From Polydrusus tereticollis (Eukaryota > Arthropoda > Insecta > Coleoptera > Curculionidae), in the NCBI GenBank assembly GCA_963920685.1, contig OY987326.1:84860103-84924102 (forward strand): 64,000 nucleotides of DNA. The letters run 5' to 3'. This document shows, in pieces, positions 24,061 to 36,078 of this stretch. The notes beneath the pieces were generated by a model. That model ran no database searches, was not told where the DNA came from, and worked only from the letters and a program-made list of their open reading frames with translations. The translations under genes and the position numbers were made by a program. Each line of letters begins with the position of its first letter. The stretch's first letter is position 1.

Positions 24061-24582
24061 GGCTGTGCCTTATCATAAAGAAAAGACAGTGATAATTGAA
24101 ATAGTTTCCCAGACCTAAAAGAGAATTTAAAACAACTTGTCAACAATATTAAATCGGTAAAGTCATGAGAATTGATCATGGTTCGCTCACGAGTTTATGC
24201 AGCTGTGTTGTCATCCCAGAAAATTTGTCCCCTGTTTAATTGGCAACATATTGCGATTATCTGGCAATACTGGAAGTGTCATCTGGATTCGTCATGTCAT
24301 GCTATTTACTGTTTATATGATTTTTATTATTCGGACGACATCTTGTAAATGGACTACCTGCCACTTTTTACTCTCTTGCCTCGGGTTGCACCAGGGCTAC
24401 TCCCTGCAGGGGAGCTACTACAAGATTGTACAGATGTACAGCAGTAACTACATTTTTGAAAATACACACCAATAATGTTGATTGATGATATAATACATCT
24501 TGAGGAAAGTTTTTCTGATCACTTACGGACCTTATTGAAATTTAACACGAAATGATAAACAAAATAAAGCTTCCTTAAATGT
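24061..24582 (+). other. Probable 3' tail of the non-LTR element and spacer
   Basis: Continues downstream of the non-LTR coding end, with GGCTACTCCCTGCAGGGGAG-type sequence often found in such 3' regions. No clear poly(A) is seen. A 92-codon frame at 24,197-24,475 is not recognisable. Confidence 0.4.
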
Positions 24583-24589
24583 ATCTACG

Positions 24590-27009
24590 CACTACCACCG
24601 TAAAGACAAGGCCGTGAAACGCTCGATTTTATGAACCGATGAGTCATCGCTTGTAGACCGGATTTTAGGCTCGGTACAGTGCACGCTTTTCGTTTGTGAA
24701 TTTACTACCTATAATTTCTCGGCTATAATCTTGTAAACTACAGATATTTTTTGGTGTTTATACGTGTTCTTGTATTTAGGTACAGTGCTTCTATCGTTTA
24801 CTTACTCAGGACACCTAGAATTTTGCAAAACATACAGGCAGTAAACGTCTAGGTTATGTTATTTTGATAAAAATTTTAATAAAAAATCATGCCGTATTGT
24901 TGTTGTGTTCCAAACTGTAGGGGAATATATGATATCAATAGGCCAAAAGTGGCAGTTTTTGGATTTCCTCAAGACCCCGAACTGCAGAAACAATGGATAA
25001 TATGGGCAATTAAAAGGAAAGATTTTGTTCCTACAAAAGCAAGCAAGGTAGGTTTGTGTCAATGGATATTTTAATAGCTTGTAATTACCAAAAATAAAAT
25101 TATTTTTAGGTGTGTGAATTACACTTTGAACCCAGCTTCATTGAAAGAAAAACAACCTTCCAGATTGTGGCAACTGGTGAAGTTATCGAGGCAGCACTAA
25201 AATATCCACGATTAGTTAAAGGTAAGAGGGATATTAGAAAATATGATGTGGGTAAAATATTTTATGCTTGTTGTTGGTCAAATAATTGGTACTGATTTTT
25301 TTTTAAATGATTCTTATTTGTTTTAGGAACTGTCCCAACCCAGATGCCTCGATGACCATCATATTTGTCGAAAGATGATATCCCTGTGCGAATCTCTCCG
25401 GAGTCTAAACGCCTTCGAATGGAATGTCGAGATGTAGAAAAAGCTGCTACAGAAAGTATAAAAGCATCAGCAATTTATAATGAGTTAATAACTTTCTCTA
25501 ACTTTGTGGAAGCTTTTGACAAATTGACAGAACCAGGCTGTGGATGGGTGAAGGGAAAAGGCACACAAAATATTTGTTTTTTCTATATAAATGAATCACA
25601 GAATGACCTTGCCCCAAAATTGTCAGTGTTTTTAAACGACGAACTTAATGTCAAAGTGTTTTTTGCTAATACTGAGGTCAAAAAAATTCTGTGTAGTGAC
25701 AAAAGTGTTCTTAAATTTCCCCTAAGAGTGACTGACATTAATACTTTAAAAACTGTGTTATCGGAATTAAAAGTGCCTTTATTAGATGATTTACAGGAGA
25801 AAAGTTCAGATAAAGAAAAAAAAATTTAACTTCATTTTGGAGTTTTTGGGAGAAATAAAAGGAGTTTTACAGTTTATTCAAGAACAGCTTAAGTTAGTAA
25901 CAGTGAGTAATAATACCTGCCTGAGATATTCTTGCGAGTTGTCACTGTTTGCTTGCTTATTACACTCCATCTCTCCTCACGCGTATAAATTTTTAAGAAG
26001 TGCAAATAGACTTATACTTCCATCTCCACGTACCCTTAAGACAATCTGTGCAAGCTTCAACACAGATCCCCGTTTGGAGCAAAGATGAAAACTTTTTGCC
26101 TACAAGAGCGCAGCTGAACGTGCCACCAGTGCTCACACCTTTATGATTAGCAGCTTATTGTCGCCATATCAAGATGTAGTTCATGTTCTTCCAGTAAGTA
26201 AAATGACTGGTAACGAGTTGCATAAAATAGTTATAAAAGTGATAGTAGGCTTAGAACTCCGAACTTTAAATACTTACCCCATAGGCTGGCTGACTGAAAA
26301 GTCACCACATAATAATATTATGTGTGTTCAGCTGTTTAACAATATACCTACCAAAAGAAATAAAATGTATTGTGTCCGAAAAAAAAAATGAAAGTAGGTA
26401 CAGATTAGGAAATTATAATAAATTTAGGGTCATATTGCTTATGTGATTTTAGTCCAGATTTATAGAAATATTGTGATTTTTGTTTGATGATTTGAAATAA
26501 AGAGTTTATTTATTTATTTATTTACTATGTGTAAATATTTTTTTTGAAACAATGTGAAATGTGATTGAAATAATTATTGCGATTGATTTATTTTCATATT
26601 CTTCCCTTGTGTATTTTGTGAAATAATTCGTTTTTTTTATAAAAATATATAAAATAAAACCATAATGCAGTTACAGTATTCTTTCTTTCCATGCTCCCCT
26701 TTGAATTCATTATTAATTCAATCTCCTATCCAAGCAAAATAAAATAACCCAATACAAGCGCTTTAATTGATATCCATATAAAAATAATACCTATTTAGAT
26801 AAAAATATTTGGATTACACATTTGTTAGTACTAAAATACTTTTTTGGTATGGAATAATACTTTACATAAGTAAAATTTATCATAGTAAATCCAAATATTA
26901 AAAAATAAATCTTTATTGCAATATATTTCATCAGGAGATCGGCCGCCACTGGTCTACTCGTGATGACTCATACTTTCTCGTTTCAAGGCCTTGTTTTTCG
27001 GTGGTAGTG
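24590..27009 (+). mobile_element. P-superfamily DNA transposon with about 75-bp TIRs
   Basis: The left end begins CACTACCACCG and continues with AAGACAAGGCC, GAAACG and ATGAGTCATC. The right end, read on the minus strand, begins CACTACCACCG with the same series, giving TIRs of about 75 bp. The flanks are ATCTACG at 24,583-24,589 and 27,010-27,016, a 7-bp duplication (8 if the next C is counted). The interior encodes a THAP transposase relic. At 2420 bp the copy is shorter than a typical 2.9-kb autonomous P element, consistent with loss of the C-terminal part of the transposase. Confidence 0.88.
24889..26391 (+). pseudogene. P-element-like THAP transposase with two small introns, broken
   Basis: Exon 1 (24,889-25,047) encodes MPYCCCVPNCRG followed by a VFGFP box; a 62-bp intron (GTAGGT...TTTTAG, 25,048-25,109) precedes VCELHF. 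Together they give the Cys2-Cys-His zinc site of a THAP DNA-binding domain. Exon 2 ends at 25,221 and exon 3 starts at 25,327, both with canonical splice sites. A TGA at 25,353-25,355 then interrupts the frame. The following 154-codon frame (SKDDIPVRISPESKR...) and the frame to 26,088 (LRYSCELSLFACLLHSISP, RTLKTICASFN) resemble the middle of P transposase. The RNase-H-like catalytic C-terminus is missing. Confidence 0.85.
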
Positions 27010-27017
27010 ATCTACGC

Positions 27018-27961
27018 AAGTATGGTTTTTACTATATGGCATTTTAGCTCATTTATGGGTGATTTTCAAAATGTTTAGATAGATATAAGGTAAAACTACA
27101 TTGCTCCTTAAATTGGTTTAACAATAAATGGTTTTTTAACTTGGTCATCCTCGCGTGGTCTTTCCCAAAAAGATTTTTTCGATCTGCTATACTAAACACA
27201 TTGTTCAATCTGTTTATGGGTAACATTTTGTTAATGCAAATTTCATGTCTAGTTGTAAATGCCCAAACTAACCTAAACTAAAAACGCGTTACTAGCAAAA
27301 ATGATTCCATAAAGTTTTCCGGTGCACCTGATTTTTAGAACTTAATCTCAATAGGGCCTTCATAAATTTTCCATTACATTCTTGGTGTATGCTCAACGCC
27401 TAATATATGGGGCCTTATATCATGTATTACTCTGTGTTTTGTGGAACAAACTTGTTCCCAAGTCGGAGGGAAGTTTCCGAAAAGGAGACCGTGCCGGGGC
27501 TCTATAAATATTTCAAACGTTTCTCTGCCTTTACGACACTCTGCAGAGAGGGCCTTGGCGTATTATATAAGACACGATTAAGTAAATATTATATGGGCTT
27601 ACTCCCTCCTTATTTCAAAATAACAACGTTATTTTAAAACTTATTACCAAATAAAAATTATGATTATGTTGTTATTAAAGATCGTTGAAAAATTAGATAA
27701 TGATTGCACTATTATTTATTTACTTGAAGCTTGTCAGAGTCTTGTAATAATCTAGCTACATACTACAGGCAATTTGTAATTTTTTTTTTAAAGTCGTCAT
27801 ATCTACATATTTTACGAGGGTGGCTCGATTCGAAACTTCGATAATAATAATCATAATAATAATTTATTTAACGATTTCCTATGTAATTTAAAATAGAGAA
27901 TAACTTTTTAACACAATTATTTCATAATTACTGTATTAAAAAATAACAAAAAGGCAGTATA
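27018..27961. other. Unassigned AT-rich DNA
   Basis: Holds a 76-codon frame (27,407-27,637) in a GC-richer patch without known motifs, and ATA-rich simple sequence at about 27,840-27,870. Confidence 0.4.
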
Positions 27962-27969
27962 CAAGTAAC

Positions 27970-30443
27970 CAGGGTTATGATAAAAAAAATCAAAAATCGA
28001 TAATTTTTTAAAAAAAAAATTATGTTTTTTTTTATTTTTTAAAAAAATTTACCAGCTTTTACAATTATTATAATTTTTAAATATTTCTAACTGCTTATAT
28101 TTTGCTTTGTTAAGTAAACAAATATTTTTAGGCAGGAATAGTACAGATACGAAGCAAAACTGGAGAAGTTTTGACATGCAAATTTCGTTCGCGTAGTTTT
28201 TGCAAGTTTGCGCCTTTGTCGAAACTTGTATTAACGTGAAAATTTCGTCCGCGCAGTATTGCAAGTTTCCCGCTTTGTCAAAACTTGTAATAACTGGCAG
28301 AAAACGCCCGGCTATATAAACGATACGCACTTATTTTAGTTAACAGTAATATTTTTGCTTTAGGGGTTAATCTATCAAAACATTTGAACTCATGACAAGC
28401 CGGGGCAGAAAGGAATTTAGTGTTTGGCAGCATTTTATAAAAAAAGAAAGTGATGGGCAAACTAGGTTGTAGAGCAGTATGTAAAAAGTGTGCTAAAGAA
28501 TTGCAACGTCTAGTGGACAGACTAAAAAGTCATTGGGAAACCTGCAAAAGTGAAACTAGTGATATCAGCAGTGGTCTTGAAACTCTGCATGGTGATTGTC
28601 AGTCACAGCCTGGATATAGCCAGAGTGAAATTATCTAGTTGGCAAAGAAACAGAAAAGCGATAACTGTGAAAAGGGAAGTGTAGGTGAACGTGAAAATAG
28701 TGGAAGTAGCGGTCATTTGGATTCCTTTGTTGTGCGAACTGGACAAGATTAGAAAAAAGAATTGGACAGACAAATAGCCGTGTACGCAACAAATTGCAGT
28801 TTTAGAGCTATAGAAAGTAAAGAGGTTCGAAAGGCCATAGAAATGCTAAGACCTGGTTACCTTCCACCATCTAGATTTCAGTTATCATCAACGCTCTTAA
28901 ACGAAATATTTGAAGAAGAAAAATCTAATTGTTTTAACAAGTTATCTGGACAATCTGTTTGCATGTCCTTAGATGGATGGTCCAATATACATAATGAGCC
29001 GATAATTTGTGTCGTTTTGACTGCAGAGGATGGAAACAGTGTTCTTTTAGAAAGCATAGATACATTTGGTCATCCCCATACAGCTGACTATCTTGCCGAA
29101 TTTGCTATTAACTCAATAAATAAGTGCAAAAATAAATATAACTGTAAAGTTACCAGTATTGTTACAGATAATGCGAGCAACATGGCCAGTATGAAGAAAA
29201 AAATTACCGAGTCGTCCAATTACCCTATAATTACATATGGATATCCGGCACACTTACTTACTTTGCTCTCCAAAGATTTAGAAGCATCGCAGATAAAAGA
29301 ACATATAGTACATATTGTGAAATACTTCAGAAATACCCATTTGCCAAATTCTTGGTATAAAGAAAAAGCGGACAAGAAATCGGTCTTACCTCAGGATTTT
29401 CGATGGAATACACTTTCAGATTGTCTTGAAATCTATGTAAATGTGTGGCCAAAATTGTTATTAATATGTGAAGAGCATAAAGATCAAATTGATCCATTGA
29501 TTTTTAAAAAAGTTTCAGATATCTGTATAAAAAGGATAGTTGAAGATTTTCTACAGTTGCTAAAACCAATTTCTATAGCACTGGATGCAATGCAACAAAA
29601 AGGTGCATTTTTATCTCAAGCAGTTTACATATGGAAAAAGTTAATGACTATTTTTGACAGTTTTGAATTTGAAGAAGAAAGAAGCTTGCGTCAATATCAA
29701 TTATTTAAGAATATATATGTTCAAGCTCTTACCCCCTTTCACTTTTTGGCGTATATTTTGGATCCTACAATAAACAAAGAAGAATATCCATTACTAGCTG
29801 AAGAAAAGAGAGATGCTCTACACATTGTTTCCAAATATTTTGCAGACACAGGATTATTACCATTACTAATTAAGTTGGAAGCTAAGTCGGACCCTTTCCA
29901 CAAAACTCTGTTTTCAGAGGAAATAATCAAAAATGTAACAGCAGTGGTGGAGATCTCAAGAAGATGTTTCAGAAATTAAGCAAGTGCTCTCTATAGTAAT
30001 TTCTGTTTTGTGTGCCTGTGCATGGTCTGCTGATATCGAAATGATGTTTTCTACTTATGGATTCGTACATTCAGATATAAAAAATAGACTTGGCAGTGAC
30101 AAAGCAGCTAAACTAGTATTTCTATTTAAGCATTATAACACTTAGGTTTTTTTATATTTTTTTTTTGTTTAAATTAAGTATCTTTTTGTATTATTAGTTT
30201 TAATTTTTTAATTTTTTTAAAGTTTTATTTTTGTAATAACCAGCTGCTCTCTTCGATTATTATAATAAAATAATAAATACCACCATATAGAAATGCGTCT
30301 GGGTTTTCTTTTTTGTATGAACAAGTGTTAAAATTTTAAAACTCTTTTTTAAATTAATCATGATTTAAAAAAAAAATCATACTGATTAAAATCATGATTT
30401 TAATCGTCATTTTAATCAATTGATTTTAATCATCTCAACCCTG
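27970..30443 (+). mobile_element. BED-hAT DNA transposon, recently inactivated
   Basis: Termini CAGGGTTATGAT and (minus strand) CAGGGTTGAGATGATTAAAA bound 2474 bp. The flanks CAAGTAAC (27,962-27,969) and CAAGAAAC (30,444-30,451) are an 8-bp target duplication with one change. Size, CAGGG ends, duplication length and transposase all agree with the hAT superfamily. Subterminal ATTTTAATC words near the right end may be transposase-binding repeats. Confidence 0.92.
28392..30146 (+). pseudogene. hAT transposase with BED zinc finger, lightly broken
   Basis: The start at 28,392 gives SRGRKEFSVWQHF; after a one-base shift near 28,450 come CKKCAKEL and HWETC, completing a BED zinc finger. Two in-frame stops follow (near 28,636 and 28,750). 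A long open frame of 405 codons (28,762-29,979) then carries the RNase-H-fold core, with CMSLDGWSN (first Asp), IVTDNASNM (second Asp) and a helical insertion. A second shift near 29,945 moves the C-terminal dimerisation block (WWRSQEDV, CAWSADIEMMFS, NRLGSDKAAKLVFL) into another frame, ending at 30,146. Only about four lesions in 580 codons point to recent death. Confidence 0.92.
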
Positions 30444-30451
30444 CAAGAAAC

Positions 30452-30744
30452 CAGTGACACAGGAAGTTTAAAACTCCGATACACTCTTGGAGCAATTACA
30501 TTTACCAGTCCAATCTCTTAAGTGTCAATTTAAAGAAGTTGAACGTAGTATCAAAGAAATCCATGTCATCGCAGTAACATACCATCATTGGTGCGATGAA
30601 ACCGAACAAAAAATAATTCATGATCGCGCATCGTCCTCTGCGACAAACGCAATGACATTTGACTAAGCAGTTCAGGACACTTTATGATATTGTTAACGAT
30701 TTTGAACAGTATTATTATGCCAAACTAGGTTCGTCTTACCTTTG
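30452..30744 (+). other. Spacer with a short coding-like stretch
   Basis: One plus frame stays open over about 60 codons (SLKCQFKEVERSIKEIH and TYHHWCDETEQK), reading like a helical protein fragment. I do not recognise it; it may be a TE remnant. Confidence 0.3.
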
Positions 30745-33053
30745 AATCGGTCATTTCAGAAACAACATGAGTCAGAAATTACAGTTTTGAGATAATCACA
30801 AAAAACTGTTTTTACAGTGATGTATAAAAAAATTTCTTAATGTAACCTTTTAATTTATTCCATGGCCTTATACTTAATGTTTCACATATTTTTTTTTTAT
30901 TATATTTTTTCCTTAAGTCATAGTTTGTTTTTTAGCAAAGTGACTTATGTTGTTTCTGACAAGGAATGAAATGTATTATTTTTTTTTTTTAATTTTTATT
31001 GTCGTTACAAAATGTCAAGTAGCAACGTAAAAGTATTAATCATCATAAGTTGCATCAATGGTAGGCCACTGCAAAATTTCTTCAAAAAATAGTATTTTTT
31101 TCTTCTGGTATATAGACCATTAGCTTGCGAATATCCTCAATTTTTTTTTTATTGATTGGTACTCTGCCGTTCGGATAGGCCGGCGTTGTTGGTAGAAATG
31201 GAGACTGATCTTTTATTTTAAGTTTAAAGTTGTTAGTGACAAAACTGTTAATATTTTCCGACACTGTTACAGTTCCTGGTTATTTTGAAGAATAAAAAAA
31301 ATGCGAGTAGGTAGTTTGAAATCTGAAAAGCAATTTTTTTACTCTTTTGGACTTTTCTGCCCACCGAATCGACAGACCAACAGTTTTTTTTGTAATGTGT
31401 AGGCCACCACTTTTTGAATTCAAAAATATCTGACGTTTCCACCATTTTAACAAAAAACTTTTTGTCTCGTGTAGAGTTCACTATCATTTCTGTGTATTCT
31501 TTTGGGTTGTAAACACGGTCACATTTTTTAATGACTCTTTTTATTGCCGCAAAGTTCCTGTCGTTCGGCGGAAAGTATTGATGTATGGTTTCAAATCTTC
31601 CAACTTCCACCAAAGCAACCAAAAATCTCACAATGGTATGATTCCGGTTTTGACCCGGACAGCTGTCAGAGAAAACGTGCAAATGTTTGGCATCAGTTCG
31701 GAGTTAATATAATCCACAAGGAGGGACGCAACTTCATTTGGGCCTTTTAGGGCTTGACCCTCGTGGTAGGTGTAAAGCATCCCTTGATTTTTTTGCATAT
31801 TACGAACTTAAAAGACGTTGTAGGTCAGTTGACGTAAATAACAACCGGGAGTTGAAGATTTTGCATGTAGTCAAACGTTATGCCACATACACTGGTATCT
31901 GTTTTGCAAATCTCTGTAATTTCTGCTATTTTTCTATAAAATTTTTTTGCCCGTCTCTTATGTACAGCTAATTCCCCAGCGGCCACTCGTTTTGCTGTTT
32001 CGTTTAAAGACGGACTCTTTATTTTTACTTCTAATTGTTCGCATTCACAGCATGTGTCTACCTGTGGACGTCCAAAAGACAGAGAAAAGTGTTCCTGAAA
32101 AACTTTCAAATAAAACTTGTACTTCACCGATTTATTATCAGGAAATTTGGCACAAAATAGGTCATACATGTTTCGAACATTAAGTTTTTTGTCTAAGTAA
32201 AACTTCTCTTTTCCTGTATAATGTGCAATCTTAGTGGGAAAACTGCCAATGTGGGTTTTAATCTCTTGTATTATATTTTCAGACTTAGCATTACCTGATA
32301 CATTTTTTCCACGTTTATCTAGTGGGGCTTTCCCTTGCACAAGCAGACAAGAAACTCTTCGAATGCGTTCATAGCTCACAGCATGAATACTAATGAACGC
32401 TTTTTTACATACAATAATCTTACCGGATGAGCCTTACGTGGTCGTATTTGCTTTATTTCACTCTTTCCCATAAGCCCTTGTAAGTATGAATGTTGTGCGT
32501 CCTTGGTAAGCATGCTTCTGAATTTAGCAAGTATTTCAGCCCTAATGGCCACATTAACATTTTGAAAACAGTTCAAGCGACACCTACAAAAAAATAATTA
32601 ACTTAATATTTTACTTTTTAAACCTAACTTAACCTCAAAAATTACCTACAGTTTTCTCCTTGCTCTCGTGCAGGTACAGCATAACCTTTATAGTTTACAT
32701 ATTCTTCTCCACACAGTCTCGCTTTTTTAATAATTTCTGACTTATATTATGTGCTCTTTTAACCCTTTCTTTTTCCAGTTTTTTGGGAATCAACATTACT
32801 ACTTGTAGCAATCATTTCGGCCATCTTGAATATTTTATTATCATTTTATAGTTCCACGCAGAAACCACACTAGTCAATGACCCATGTGGTTTCAGAAAGG
32901 ACCCGGTATTTGTATGAGCCGCAGTTTACTAAAGCAAAGCCAGACTCATGTTGTTTCTACTTGGAATGCTGCGTAGACAAATAAAAAAGGGGTTTGTAAT
33001 GAAGTGTCAATTTCAACAAAAACCGACTCATGTTGTTTCTGAAATGACCGATT
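30745..33053 (-). mobile_element. Unclassified DNA transposon with repeated subterminal motif
   Basis: Ends are inverted copies of AATCGGTCATTTCAGAAAC followed by AACATGAGTC. The motif CATGTTGTTTCTGA or close variants occurs at both tips and again inside each end (near 30,945, 32,878 and 32,945), at least five times. A minus-strand protein relic fills the interior. I could not identify a convincing target duplication. Confidence 0.75.
31082..32824 (-). pseudogene. Transposon protein with Cys cluster and DxCxGQN motif, broken
   Basis: The minus-strand start at 32,824 reads MAEMIATSSN. A 60-bp intron (donor near 32,646, acceptor near 32,584) joins GENCR to CRLNCFQNVNVAIR, producing a short Cys cluster. 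The protein continues through the frames 32,376-32,576 and 31,825-32,379 (CCECEQLEVK, then FDYMQNLQLP), a decayed middle, and 31,248-31,682, which opens with FSDSCPGQNRNHTI and has an FPPNDRNF-KR block. This order is shared by a group of uncharacterised TE-derived proteins in insects and cnidarians whose DxCxGQN motif is presumed catalytic (established pattern, function inferred). Stops separate the parts. Confidence 0.65.
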
Positions 33054-33059
33054 TCTTTA

Positions 33060-33600
33060 AAGATTGTAAATTTAATGAGCTATCTATCTCTCTGTAGTTA
33101 ATGTTATCAACCGGTATACCTTACTTAAAGTCAATATATCTATTAAACCTAAGCTGAACTTTCTCTAATAATTCAATAAAAATATTATAATGGGGAGACC
33201 ATACACCAGCTTATTCAACCAAAGATCTTACAAAAGAACAGTAAAGAGGTTTAAAAAGAACAGTTCAGAGGTTTAAAAAGAACAGTTCAGAGGTTTAAAA
33301 TAGCTAACATCATCAACATCCCTCAAGGTAGGAGTCATAAATCCTAACAACTTAAGAGCCCTATTCTTTATATAATTTATATGACATCAAATCTAAACTC
33401 CTTATCAAAGTAAACACATTTGGTCTATTTTATCCAAGGGCTCATCATTAATTCTATAACCAAATACCAAATTATTCCTTTTCTTTCAAACTGTTAAAAT
33501 TTTATATTTGTTTACATTTAACTCCATACAATTAATTTCACTCCAAGCAGACAATGAGTCTAATTCGAACTTCAGTTTTAAGGAGATAAATAACATCTGA
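33060..33600 (-). pseudogene. Non-LTR reverse transcriptase 3' fragment
   Basis: The minus strand reads LDSLSAWSEINCMELNVNKYK, then a YRIND-like word, NRALKLLGFM, VEKVQLRF-like and GIPVDNINYREI. This is the region after the YADD motif in jockey/I-type reverse transcriptases. It is frameshifted, contains a local 22-bp expansion, and is cut on its downstream side by the 30.7-33.05-kb transposon. Confidence 0.6.
33230..33302. repeat. 22-bp tandem repeat, three copies
   Basis: The unit AAGAACAGTTCAGAGGTTTA (plus AA) repeats three times; the first copy has TAAAG for TCAGAG. Confidence 0.9.
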
Positions 33601-34590
33601 TATTTTCTATCTTATTTTATTCTTCGACTTAGTCTCTTCGAAGTTCATCGACCTTGGCTCAATATTTGTTCAGGTTCTCGACTCCTTCCCTCCAGTAACT
33701 TTCTTTAAGGCCCTGGAAAGAGTTGTTGCCCGCCTGCATTCATTGAACCCAAATTTTTATCCAGGCAGGAAAGCCGTGAATTTCGGGAACAGAATGGGAT
33801 GGATGCGAAAGCAGTTCTAAGCCATCTCGCACAAGAATTCTTTATGAGCCATTTATTGTGCCAAGTGAAATGTACTCAGTCAATTAAGATACCTGCAGCT
33901 TCTGCTACCTTTCACTCGTTCATCGAGCAAAACAGTATGGTGGACTTTTCCGATGTTTTTTGGAGCCACAGCAGGTTTTATAACCCCAGAGCATGGTGCC
34001 TCTTCCTGTCTTATTTGAATTTGCTTTTTTTCTTTTCACACCGCTAATTCTAATTTTATTTTCGCACTGCCGAAGCTGTTTGTATTCATCTGCTTATTAA
34101 TTAGCTAGTTCCAAAATTACTTGTAACTGTAGAGTGATAATTTAATATGAGAAAGCTGCAAACCGCATATCAAGATATGGCTGTCGTTTTCTCTTAATTT
34201 GCTAACCAAGTTGCTTATCGAACTACCCCCGTAAATGTGATTGTCTTAGACAGTCATAATTTCTCGATAATACAACGTAAAGTGACATCTCGTTGCGATC
34301 AAATGTATCACCCGACTCGACATAAATTAGTCTGAAAGGAAACACCTGCAAGGAAGAGAGCTGGTCATGGTTACGGGAATCGACTTAATGGTATAAATAT
34401 TATGTTAATATTCAGGGGTTTTAAAGGAATGTCATTAGAGAATTAATTTTATAAGCAAATATTATGTTCACTGACTTTATCATCATTTTTTTACTAACGG
34501 AGTATCCACATTTTCACTTTTTAAAGAAATCGGCGCCCCTTCACTCTCTTCGAATTTTGAAGTGTCTACAGGTCATCCATTTTGAAAGTT
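33601..34590. other. Unassigned DNA
   Basis: A moderately GC-rich block at 33,620-34,000 has an 82-codon plus frame (33,799-34,047) without known motifs. The rest is AT-rich. Confidence 0.4.
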
Positions 34591-34595
34591 TAGTA

Positions 34596-34695
34596 GATGC
34601 GAAAGTTAATTTTTTGGTATGAGGAGGTCTTTGACTAGCCGAGGCAAAGCCGAAGTGATTCAATACCCCCGAACATCAAAAAAGGCTTTCGCATC
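34596..34695. repeat. Imperfect 100-bp hairpin next to the Crypton-like fragment
   Basis: GATGCGAAAG at the left pairs with CTTTCGCATC at the right. Inner pairs include TTTTTTGGTAT with a reverse-complementary AT-ACCCC/CAAAAAA series, and the tip is CCGAGGCAAAGCCGAAG. Similar GC-tipped hairpins lie at 57.1 and 61.9 kb. Confidence 0.65.
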
Positions 34696-34907
34696 GTGTG
34701 ATGTATTAAATTTTTTCTACTACTGTCCTCTGATCAATAAATTATTAAGTAAAGAACTTTGATTTTATTCAAATTATAATGATACAATAAGGTTTTTCCA
34801 CCTGTAAAATAATCCATGACAACAAGTTATTTGAGTACTGTCAGAGTCTGTCAATTCGAATTTTTTAATTTCGCTAGTCTAAAATATTCTACCAAGACCA
34901 AAACGTT

Positions 34908-35095
34908 GCTATTCAGAAGGCGGCCGAGTTGGCATGTGCGTCACTGTTACCTGAGAAGTCGAAAGATAGATACTATCAAACGTACAACCTGTTTCTGGAA
35001 TGGTTCGCGGATAAAAACGTTTCTCAAATTGACGAAAATGTGATGTTAACGTACTTCTTAGAGAAATCTGAAGCCTTATCACCTCCTATGGTCAC
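34908..35095 (+). pseudogene. Crypton-like tyrosine recombinase N-terminal fragment
   Basis: The plus frame reads AIQKAAELACASLLPEKSKD, then YNLFLEWFADKNV, ENVMLTYFLEKSE and LSPPM. It aligns with the start of the 62.2-kb protein in this window (DLLPEKSKRLYVKAY, KKWREKKV, RLAYFKEKSE). This is the helical core-binding domain that precedes the catalytic domain in Crypton-type recombinases. The catalytic part is absent; the frame ends soon after LSPPM. Confidence 0.7.
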
Positions 35096-35649
35096 AATGT
35101 TTCATGCTCAAATTGGCTGTGACTATTTGTGCTTTTTTGTCCTGGCACCGAAAGTAGTACCTTCGTAGCTAGAAACATACTACTTTCGTAGCTAGCAACG
35201 TATAATATTCAGGTAACTCTAATGTTTACTTTCGTGATCTTTCGTGTTGCTAGGGCCCGAAGGTTAATTTATTTATACAGTAGCAGAAAAAATTATTTTC
35301 CACAGGAACATCGGGACACTCCAGTTTAAATATATTTTCTTCTTTTATATGATGGTTGGAGTTATAAGATACATCTTCTATGTCCATAGGTTCTTTTTTA
35401 CTTTCACATTATCTAATATTTTGGCTTTATCATCTAAATAAAAAACTTTTTATTTATATTTTTAACATGGATGGATGACCTCCGAAATATTTAGAAATTA
35501 CTTTCTAAAGACTTTTATTCCTTTGGTTCGTGATCAGGCACCAATTATTGTTATATATAGTCTAGTCTTTTAGCGCCCAAATTATTTAATTTAAAATAGA
35601 GTGTAGCGGGAATTGGGGCTCGGCACTCTATTTTAAATTGTTATATATG
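35096..35649. other. Spacer with one perfect hairpin
   Basis: Apart from the hairpin at 35,588-35,639 nothing is recognisable; the words TACTTTCGTAGCTAG repeat twice near 35,160-35,200. Confidence 0.4.
35588..35639. repeat. Perfect 16-bp-arm hairpin
   Basis: AATTTAAAATAGAGTG (35,588-35,603) and its exact complement (35,624-35,639) enclose a 20-nt GC-rich loop. No mismatches. Origin unknown; perhaps a short foldback element. Confidence 0.9.
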
Positions 35650-36078
35650 ATGGGCATGTCTCGCATACAAGCCATTTACTTCAACCTCTCGATTTGAGTA
35701 TGTTTAGATCCTAGATGTGGTGCTATCGGAGAATCCTCAAGATCCCTTGGACTGCACATACCAGTAATGAAGAGGTACTCAGACAGCTGAATAAGGATCG
35801 AGAACTCCTGAACACCATAAAAACAAGAAAGGTCAGTTATTTCGGGCATATAATGCGAGGTACCAAATATCACATCCCTCGACTGATCATTCAAGGAAAG
35901 GTTGAGGGCAGAAGATGGATAGGTCGCAAAAAGCTATCGTGGCTACGAAATATTAGAAATTGGACCGGACTGGGAGTAGGACAACTATTCCGAGTAGCGA
36001 CGAATAGACACCAATTCAACCAGATTGTCATGGAGATGGCCCACGCTTGAAGACAAGCACGGCACTGAAAGAAGAAGA
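35650..36078 (+). pseudogene. RTE-like retrotransposon 3' end with (GAA)n tail
   Basis: The 111-codon frame 35,715-36,050 reads MWCYRRILKIPWTAHTSNEE, then LLNTIKTRKVSYFGHIMRG, GKVEGRRWIGRKK, SWLRNIRNWTG and a final FNQIVMEMAHA, the complete post-RT tail of an RTE-like element. The stop at 36,050 is followed by GAAGAAGAAG at about 36,070, a short simple-repeat tail typical of RTE 3' ends. The copy is 5'-truncated near 35,650. Confidence 0.85.
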
